From contig JALNQF010000113.1 of the NCBI GenBank assembly GCA_028456385.1, positions 84,709-148,708 of the forward strand: a DNA stretch of 64,000 bases, read 5' to 3'. The stretch is from Ophiosphaerella korrae. Lineage: Eukaryota > Ascomycota > Dothideomycetes > Pleosporales > Phaeosphaeriaceae. The position numbers and the translations under genes were made by a program. Of the stretch, positions 56,001 to 64,000 are shown one piece after another; position 1 is the stretch's first letter; each line of letters starts with the position of its first letter. Below the pieces are notes generated by a model. The model was given only the letters and a program-made list of their open reading frames with translations, was not told the DNA's origin and made no database searches.

Positions 56001-57827
56001 ATTTCTCATAACATGACAGGAAACGGATGGTTTTTGGACGTTAGGCAACGTCGATGCAAACCACAAGAATTCAACGAAGGCTCGTTATCCGCGCGCCTCC
56101 GATACCTTGTCGCTCAGAATATTACCATCTCGTACACCCAAGTACCCATCATAACACCACCGTCATGCATGGTAAGGTTTGAAATTTCCCGTTCCCATGG
56201 CCAAGACGTATCTTTTGTGAATATACGAAACGATGAGTGATGAGACCGAGTTCCGTTATCGCATCGGCCGTGTAATTCCCACTGAAAAGGTTTGAGCAAG
56301 GCGGGCTTTATCGTGGAAGTCGCGGATTCCTCGTTCGAAGACGGATTCATGTGTTTGGTCGCAAATTAGATGGATCTTTTTTTCTTTTGCTCCTGCGTGA
56401 TGGCGGAAGCAATGCAAAACTTGGTGTGCGTTGCATCATTCCAAACTTCTTGCACGGAAACCTCCGGAGCTATATAACCGCTCAGGTTGTGTATAAGATT
56501 GTTTCCTGCTGTTCAAAAACTCGGTCCCATTCGCGCTTGTCGCATCAAGGCCCTCGACTTGAAAATCGATTTTCCATCAGCAATGCAGCCAGGATATCAT
56601 CACGATATGATGATGTTGCGCAAGACATGAGATACGGTTCTCATTCGCACATGAAATGCTTTCATCAACGTGTTCGGCTGCGGGTAGTCGCACAAAGTAT
56701 GATCAGGAAAAGAGAAGGTAGCGTACCGGGACTAGGAAGTTGTCAGTCTGCTGGCGCACTGCCATGCGAATAACTCCCGCCACGGAAGTACCATGTTTTT
56801 CAGGTGTTCAGCAAGATGTTTGTCAAATGCATGTTTGATGGCAAAAGTTCTCAGCAAACATGCCTTCCTCAGTCGGCGCAGAACTTGAGCGATATTTATG
56901 AAGTCGGAATATCTCCGTTTGTGAAGCATGTCCTTGCTGAGTGCCGACTCAGGGTTTTGCCGATGCGCGGCAAAATATGTGCGCCATCGTCACTGGTCGC
57001 TGAACGGAACATTTGTGCTTCTACACTACACCGCGGTAGGTGCAGACGTGCAGATGGGCAGATCCGCGGGTGGACGAGGCAACTTGCGGTGCGACATCGC
57101 CTCCGTGCCTTGTGCCTCTGGCGATGGCCTTGCACGCGGAGATGGCCAAGGCAGATGCCATGGACGGATGTGAGACCATGCTGGTGGAACCTGGGTTGCT
57201 GCCGCATTGTGCGCTATCGAAATTATCTAGAACGCCTGTTGCGTTCTCCGGTTCCGGGGTGTCGATTGGTTGCCAAATCGGTGCGCAAGTCGGTTGGCCG
57301 GATGCCGCTGGCCATGCACACCGTTTGCCATGCCGTCGCGGTTCTACATAAACGTGTCGGTTACCTAACGCATGGACGCAGCGGATATAGCATGGTGCTG
57401 GAAGTGCCCATGTTCGCGGTTCTCAGGTGACAAAAGTATTGCGATGCGGTGGTTGAAATGTTCACGGAGATTTCAAGCGGAGGCCAGGTGAGGGCGAAGA
57501 CAGCTTTGTGCTACGTTATCATGCTCTCTATTGAAGACGTGAAGTCCATAAAGCTCAGCATCTCCGCCATAATATTTCCCTATCATATTCTACGATTCCG
57601 CTTCCCGAATCACCTTCGAGGCATTCGAGCACGACAGCCAACCATCTTGAGCTTCGTCAATTCTCAATCGTTGCACAACCTTTCCCTCCTCCCACAGCCC
57701 CGCGATCTCGTTCGTCAGAACCATAAGAAAATTGGCTGCATCCTACGATTATCGACACCTCCGACCCTCGCACTACTCGGCATCGATGTATCACAAAATA
57801 ACAAACCCAACTAATCACGACTCAACC
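53098..57827. other. Long interval without supportable genes
   Basis: 4.7 kb in which all open frames (longest 208 codons at 56804-57430, 140 at 56351, 137 at 53134) lack recognisable motifs. A distinctly GC-rich patch at about 56930-57400 contrasts with AT-rich surroundings and may be the remnant of a gene. The last 300 bases lead into F-E and probably contain its former promoter and leader. Confidence 0.4.
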
Positions 57828-58853
57828 ATGTCTTCCCAATTTAATGACCACGGTAAATCTCCTGGATTGAACGATGTCAACTATGAGAGCCTGGAAAGCT
57901 CTTCCGACGTGAATGGGGAAAACGACTCCTCCATTGAAGAATCCCTTGAACTAGACGAGGACACCATTTGAGCCTTGGATACTATTGACAACGATCCTTA
58001 GCCCTCAGTCATTATCGCTCATCACCAAACCATTCCCGACAACTCCTCAGCACAAACTGAGCCCACCCAAATTGGTGACGCCCAATCCCTTCCGGGCATA
58101 CTCCCTCCTGCCGGCCAGTCTCCTCTGCCAATATCGGCAAACCCAGGGGTGAAATTAGAAAGCCCCAACTCGGAACTGTACTCGTACGGAACACTGAAGA
58201 ATGTGGACCTTTTGCTCGTTAGCAGGCACCAAGTTTCCATCGCGGAACTAGCTGCAGTATGTTTGAATCTCGAACATCTTACCTGATAAGGAGCTGACTC
58301 TCGGCTAGTTCTTCCCCTTACACTTCATGTGGCTCGGTTGTGCGGATCGAGTTTCGAGGTTCAATTTGAACCCTTCGGACATTGCAAAGCTTATCGTACG
58401 CAAGATCTATTCGCGAATGGAAATATTTCTGCTAATGCCAAACAGTTGTACCTCCATGGCCTTGACAACGATAACTTTTCGATGAGGTCAATGCGAACCC
58501 GCTATTTTCGCACGACGGTCAAGAACACGATGGTTGGAATCAGAAATGGCAAGTTCGCTGCCAATTTGCTGGCTCCACTTGCCAGCCCGGCTACTGCTCC
58601 GTCCATGAATAGCTGGACAGCTCCGGTCAAGCCACTCACGTTCTTGGCCTATCAGGAAGGGACAGTCTGCGCGCTTTTGCACCTTGCTCACCTGGTTGTT
58701 CGTCGGCTGCTCGAAGGCGGCAGGTGACTCCTGACCATCGCCATCGAACATGCGCGCCGCCACAACAACTGGAATGTCAAGCTGAGCGAACTTTCCGAGT
58801 ATGCTTCGCAAAATAGCCTAGTAGCTCCCGAAATGGATTCCACACGGCCATAA
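57828..58853 (+). pseudogene. F-family member F-E, multiply interrupted
   Basis: Found by comparison with F-D. ATG 57828 starts an acidic N terminus (ESLESSSDVNGENDSSIEES). Stops follow at 57969-57971 and about 58000, but the same frame goes on to VSIAELAA. A 52-nt intron there (58257-58308, GTATGT ... GGCTAG) leads in phase to FFPLHFMWLGCADRVSRFNL, then NPSDIAKLI, which is block 1. The frame shifts near 58410, and the next frame gives FANGNISANAKQLYLHGL. Block 2 is EGGR, TGA (58725-58727), LLTIAIEHARRHNNWNVKLS, then ELSEYASQ, nearly the F-D text GARLLTRAIQHARR. Stops are consistent with CGA-to-TGA. No functional product expected. Confidence 0.65.
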
Positions 58854-61381
58854 TGGAAAATTTTGAGGTTGTTTGGGAATTGGCACATGGTTCATCCTGA
58901 GGGAGCGAATAAGATAGTAAACTGGTAGTAAATATTTATTGTACCTTTCTTGTACTTACCTTTTGGAATTCTTTAGAGAAAATACCTTAGAAATTAGAAT
59001 TTCCACATTATAAAACCTTATTATTCATATAAATCATAGAAATAGTTTTAAAAACACAAATGTACACCGAAATAGTCTCTGAAGAATATTCTAATGCTTT
59101 AGTTAACTTGAAAAGACTCAGGAACGTGCAGTTTATAGAGAATGCTATTTTTTTATTTTACCATGTCACTCCTAATTCCGAAAGCGTGAAGTCTATTTAC
59201 TGGCTTCTGCACTTTCGCATGGCCAACAATTATGATTGTGAGAGCCTTCGGTTCGAGTGACGTCGTTAGTAGGCATTGATCGCCCCCACTAGTTTCGGCA
59301 CCTCGTTAACTAGAGTTGCATCCCACAGTAGCTAGGAATCTCAAAATTCCTTCGATTCAGTGCCCCGCAGTCAGGGCCAGACCCGTTCTCCGGATTCATA
59401 CTCTAGGCAGCAAGACACGTGCCGAAGATGGCAAACAGAATGATTTCTTACGTGAATGGGAAAGCGTTTACTCCTCTCCACTACTTCATTCAGCCAAGGC
59501 TTTATCGATAAAGGTAGTAGCGTATAGATGTCTGGTAAAGCACTTTCACAGGTGAAAGTTTGTTTTGCCGAGTTTGTCTCCAAGTCTTGGAACAAATTGG
59601 ATTTTCGCAAGCTTTACAGTTCGTTTGGAGGATATTTCTTTCGGGACGAGATTATTATAGTCAAGATATTGCGGAATAGTACTCCATGACAGCCCAACAG
59701 TCCGAAATCTATCGTGTAATTTAATTTCAATTTTTTGTCTGATCGAAATTCGAATACTACACCTATGATCTCCCAAGTTTCTAGATCGAAAGTCTTCATC
59801 TCTAATTTATACATATGTTGTGGAAATCGTGAAAGCCCAGGTTGGGCGAGATCATCAGGCGAGCTGCGAGTGTTCCATGACGGATCCCGGCGATAAGCTT
59901 CATCGGAACTTCAAACGTCACGACAGGTCTGTCAACGCAACGCGCAGCGCTCCTAACGAAATGCAAGCTTTACTTATACTAAGGGAACGATTATTTGTCC
60001 TCAATTTTAACTAGCAATTTGCTAGAGGCTACGAAGGCGCAGCACACATCCCGGCTTCCGGCGTCCCTTCTGCTTAGCATCACCCGCTAGTGTTCGAAAC
60101 TTTTCTAAGTGGCTAAAAAGTTATGCTTGTCTTGTGAACTAATATTCTGTGCGGGATAGGGGCATTGACAGAACATTGTCTACCCCGCGATCGATTTCCC
60201 ATGTGGTTGTCGATCAACTCTCCGCCTTTGCATGGACAACTTGGATGCAGTTTGATGGAATGCATGCATCAGATAGCTTGAAATTGACAAACGGATATAA
60301 TTTTGTCAAGGTCAAAGATGATAACATGATAACCCTATGCGCACGATAGTCAATCATTGCGAGGAAAGGCCAGGCTATTATAAAAGGCAACCGCAAAGAA
60401 TACGTAGTCAGCTACAGTTCTTTTTCATAGATCTAGATACTCAGAATCCTTTCCATATCCCTATTTTTAGCCAGGTTATACTTGCTTTAGGGTTTGTTTC
60501 TTCCTCAGATTCTGGGTATTCCGTCTTTTAGTAAATCATCATGGTTGATGTTATACTGATCAAAGTTGAAATATAGGAATTGCTGTACTATATATACACA
60601 CCTCTTATTAGTATTTCTTACTTGATAAGCAGCTCTCACAAGTTAGTAAGAGGCAAATGTACATGTATACTTTATAACAAAGTTCTCTCGATCAGCCGAT
60701 TCTACCTATGGAAAACTAACGTTTTACTAATATGAAGAATTCTAGCAATAATATCTAGATTATATACGCCAATTTTCCCATCGCAGTGTTGCTTTACAAG
60801 ATTTCTTTTACAAAATAACTAAATGAATCAGCACTACCTACTACACTTAAGATGTATGCATTCTCGGGTTGAGAACACTACTTACTAGTAAAATTATTAC
60901 CTCAATACTAAGAGCAATATAGGAAACATCGTGAGTTAACAGTGTTTCTCAATACTCTTCACTAATCATCCTATATGCCTGCCTAATCAAGTAGGTTTCG
61001 AACCATTCTATACGATTACCTTCTTGCTCTATGCAGAGATGATGCAGACACTCTATAATAATAATCTCGGCGGCGAATCCGACAGATTCTGAACTTTGCC
61101 TGTCTCACTTTCGATCCAAAGCAGGCCTGTGGCTATAGCTCTCAGTCTTTTGGCATTTTCACCTTTGCCCTAAGCATCTCGTTTGCGGGTTGTGTCTTGG
61201 CGATACTTCTTAGCGGGTATAAATGCGCACTCTCTCTCCACTCTTCTACACATCTCAGATATCGATCTCTCCCTAGGACTTGAATATGTGAGTAACAGTT
61301 GCGCATATTTCCCTCCGCTCTGTTATCAGTTTGAGCATTGCTAACTGCTATTGTAGCAGTCTTTTCCAGCAACTCATTCAA
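58854..61381. other. AT-rich gene-free interval
   Basis: 2.5 kb, very AT-rich at 58900-59060 and 60530-61050. Short frames (66-79 codons) on both strands overlap each other and carry no recognisable product. The last 150 bases are the upstream region of the Q-rich gene. Confidence 0.4.
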
Positions 61382-62566
61382 ATGTCGAGGCCCCTACGCC
61401 CTGCTTCCCGCTTGCTTTCTCGAAGCCACCGTCCAGAGATAGAGGACGACACCATGGATACATCTGAGCAAGTACTGTCAGATCAGGGCAGAAACGATTT
61501 TCACAAACATGGAGATGCACCAGCGAGATACGCGCAGGGTATGGTTTGCCACCATCAGCGCCACCATCACCACCAGCACCCAGTGTACCAGGGACATGGG
61601 CAACTTCAGGACCAGCAACAGCAAAACCCGCAGTACTATCAGTACGCACAAAAACAACAGCAGCAGCAACAGGGGCAACAACAGCACCAGCGACAGCAGC
61701 AGGGGTACTATCAGTACCCGCAATATCAACAACAACAGCAGTTTGGGAGCCCTAACTCTGATTCACATTCCCTCTTCACAAAACATCAGAGCTCTACAAG
61801 CCCTGCTTCGCCATCCCGCTTCATGGCCTCACCAGAATTAAGAGCCGAACCTCCTTCATTTCGACCTAATTCACAATCCAACTTCTTCGATCCTGGAGAA
61901 CAAGAATCTAGCCAGTCTGGATATCGGTCTCACAACCAAGCTCACAGTGCAAGTGGAGAATTCGATGATGCACAACGGAGGGAAGCACAACGAAGAGAAT
62001 CAGAGCAGAGAGTGGTATTCAGGCCTGACCCACGCAATGGACGATTGAGGCCATTCCATCCCCATCAAGTCACTTTTCAACCTCAACCGCCTGAGCCAGC
62101 AAGTGCTCCCCAGCCCGCTCTACAGAACAGCGATGCGAATGACCGATCCCTGTCGTCCTTTGCTAGAAAAATACCGGAGGAGCAATACGCACGTTGCGCC
62201 ATGCAGGGTGAACTGTTACACCGCGATGTTCTTGAAAGCGTAGTGAGTGGTGACAACTTGATGTCTGCACCAATTAGTCTTGGGCTCGCTAGTGTTATCC
62301 TTCGTATCCTCGATCGCTCTAGAAAAGAGCCAGTACTTGTCGATCCGCTCGAGAGTGCAACTGGCCTCGCCTTCTGGAGGATAGACCAGCACAACCGACG
62401 GACCCTGCACCCTGATTGGGTACCTGTATTAGTTGCCTTTCCTTGGATGAGGGCATATCTGCCACTAAATGTGCTCCAGGCAGGCCAGGCACAACGAGCC
62501 AGAATGAGAGAGAGACACCTAGAAAGGCTGAGGGCAAGACAGGGGGCGGCAGGACCAGAAGTTTAG
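61382..62566 (+). CDS. Q/H/Y-rich low-complexity protein with conserved-looking C-terminal block
   Basis: Single exon, 394 residues from ATG 61382 (MSRPLRPASRLL). The frame is open from 61331 but without ATG. Residues about 55-125 are a prion-like low-complexity tract of Gln with Tyr, His, Gly and Pro (runs of up to six Q). A charged Ser/Arg region follows. Residues about 275-370 look folded: EEQYARCAMQGELLHRDVLE, then ISLGLASVILRILDRS, LAFWRIDQHNRRTLHPDW and VAFPWMRAYLPLNVLQ. The end is a basic helix (RARMRERHLERLRARQG). I do not recognise the family. The stop TAG is followed at once by RIP-type DNA, so the natural C terminus may have been lost (CAG-to-TAG). Confidence 0.6.
   Translation: MSRPLRPASRLLSRSHRPEIEDDTMDTSEQVLSDQGRNDFHKHGDAPARYAQGMVCHHQRHHHHQHPVYQGHGQLQDQQQQNPQYYQYAQKQQQQQQGQQQHQRQQQGYYQYPQYQQQQQFGSPNSDSHSLFTKHQSSTSPASPSRFMASPELRAEPPSFRPNSQSNFFDPGEQESSQSGYRSHNQAHSASGEFDDAQRREAQRRESEQRVVFRPDPRNGRLRPFHPHQVTFQPQPPEPASAPQPALQNSDANDRSLSSFARKIPEEQYARCAMQGELLHRDVLESVVSGDNLMSAPISLGLASVILRILDRSRKEPVLVDPLESATGLAFWRIDQHNRRTLHPDWVPVLVAFPWMRAYLPLNVLQAGQAQRARMRERHLERLRARQGAAGPEV
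61610..61745 (+). repeat. CAG/CAA-rich polyglutamine tract
   Basis: CAA and CAG codons in mixed runs, interrupted by TAC, CCG and CAC. Codon mixing suggests it is not a fresh microsatellite expansion. Confidence 0.8.
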
Positions 62567-64000
62567 TATAAGGAGATAAGGAGGCTAAGATAGGAGCTAG
62601 GCCTAAATAGAAAAAGAGGCTACCTAGTTAGGAAAGCCTTTACGCTATAGATCTAATCCTCTTCTAGAACTAATACTAAGTTCTAACTATATATACTATA
62701 CAGCTATTACAAACTAGAAGTTATAAAGAACGCGGCATAGTTATATAAAGAAGGTTAGTACCTATTAAGGTACTAATAGCAAATATCTTACTAGTTACTA
62801 AGCAAGCTATATAATAGTCTTACTATATCTTATATATACTAATATATCCTAGAGTATAATACTACGTAAGATATTATAAACCCTATAAGATAGTATAGTA
62901 TATAGACCTAGGGAATATACCCTTATAGCCTATTATATTTAACCTTCTATTTAGATAGTATACTAATACTAGTTATTAAGTAACTAACTCTATCTACTAA
63001 ATTTATTTATCTATAAGAAGTAGCTACTTACCCTTAGTATTAAACTAAGTTACTAGTAGATTAAGGGCGTTATAGTAGGAGTATAGAGAGTTAAGTTATA
63101 GTAAAGAGTATAGTAATAAGTAAAGTAATTACTAACTACTTAGCGATTCCTTTAAAAGGCTTATATACTCTTCTTCTAAGACTAACTACTTTAAGCTAAC
63201 CTAAAATAAAGTAGTTCCTAATATTATCTCCCCTTATAGGCCTAGATATCCTAGCTAAGTAGAAGGAAAGTTAACTTTAGCTATCTTAACCTACTTTAGG
63301 CTAATTTTAGCTCCTATAGAGTTATTAGTGTATATTTCTTTAATCTTCTACGAAAGGTCTAATATAGAGTATTTTAAAGTAAATATAAGTTATAAAGTAA
63401 ACTAAGATTTTACTTTTACTTATACTTACTAATTTTACGTATATATACGTACTAGTATAAGATTATACTTAGCTTTAGTACCTCTCTTTAGTATATATAA
63501 GGACCTTACCTCTCTTACTTATATACTAACTTTTTTCTATTTACTACTAGGTACGTATTTTAGGCCTATTTATCTCCTCTTAAGAGAAGCTTAAATTAGC
63601 TTAAATTAGGCTCTTTTTACGTAGATTATTACTAACTAGTTTTATAAGACTTAGGTAGCTTCTTTATTATATACTATAGTACTAGTATAACTAGTTTACG
63701 CTACTTTAACTTAATTTAAAACGTAATACCTAAATCTATAAAAGAGTATTACCTAAATACTTTAAATAAGTATAGTCTCTATACTATAGTACTATATATA
63801 TACTATTTATTTTCTTATTCTAATAATAACTATACTAGTAGCTTTACTAGCTATATTATAGACTCTAAGAATTAGTTGTAGTCTAGTATATATAAAAGTA
63901 ATAAGTAAATTAAGTATTACTAAAAGTACTATACTACTAGTTAAGATTATATTACTATAAGTTATTTAAGTTAAATTAGCCTAGATTAGCTTATACTAAT
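62567..64000. repeat. RIP-mutated AT-rich repeat block, runs off the window
   Basis: From the first bases after the preceding stop codon, composition changes abruptly. TpA is very frequent, while CpA and TpG are nearly absent through 1.4 kb, the signature left by repeat-induced point mutation on both strands. No frame of useful length remains. The original element, presumably a transposon, cannot be identified from this text. Confidence 0.85.

Noticed and set aside
56804..57430. 208-codon ORF in GC-rich DNA
   Set aside because: Arg/Trp/Cys-rich composition without motifs, typical of a chance frame in GC-rich sequence.
57449..57814. 121-codon ORF upstream of F-E
   Set aside because: Different frame from F-E, ends just before its ATG, and no similarity to F-family N termini; likely leader sequence.
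59241..59260. GGTTCGAGTGAC resembling a tRNA T-loop
   Set aside because: No matching acceptor stem, D-arm or anticodon arm upstream. Other GGTTCGA words in the window failed in the same way.

Overview
The window is nuclear DNA of a filamentous ascomycete (Pezizomycotina). Introns are short (about 42-90 nt, one of 182 nt) with GTAAGT/GTATGT-like donors and CTRAY-like branch points. The gene families are typical of moulds: HET, Clr5-ankyrin, fungal WD40 NLR remnants and wax-synthase-like MBOAT. Several relics carry C-to-T/G-to-A nonsense changes of the RIP type. A Leotiomycetes-like genome is my guess from the gene types; it is an inference. I saw no convincing tRNA, rRNA or CRISPR array.

Region 1 (0.7-22 kb) is rich in self/non-self-recognition-type genes. 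It holds a conserved multipass membrane protein, a HET-domain gene on the minus strand, and divergently from it an alpha/beta-hydrolase-TPR gene. Next come the decayed tail of a WD40 NLR, a broken coiled-coil gene, an unknown gene with a 12-nt minisatellite, and a PD-(D/E)XK nuclease-like gene with one in-frame stop. A RIP-damaged Tc1/mariner relic lies beside it. A Clr5-ankyrin gene follows, with fifteen almost identical 35-residue repeats. Region 2 (22-38 kb) has a small membrane protein, a PhnB/VOC protein, a large seven-exon dynamin-like GTPase, two decayed membrane-protein genes, a pogo-type transposon relic, a CE1 (feruloyl-esterase-type) secreted esterase and a Met/Ser-rich putative GPI-anchored protein.

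Region 3 (38-59 kb) holds what I think is the most novel content: five members of one family that I cannot assign to any known domain. I call them F-A (pseudogene), F-B, F-C, F-D and F-E (pseudogene, not visible as one ORF). They share an N-terminal block around a F-x-P motif and a second block built on 'GDaldLtRCv..a...p...w..pRd'. Two conserved metabolic genes lie among them: a class I methyltransferase and the peroxisomal 3-ketoacyl-CoA thiolase, which has CCTCGG boxes upstream. A Q-rich low-complexity protein at 61.4-62.6 kb stops exactly where a strongly RIP-mutated AT-rich block begins and runs to the window end.

Exon structures were worked out by hand from reading-frame continuity and splice consensus. 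Each reported multi-exon gene closes in frame, but none has transcript support. Large intervals, especially 22.7-24.9, 49.5-51.7, 53.1-57.8 and 58.9-61.4 kb, show nothing I can support.
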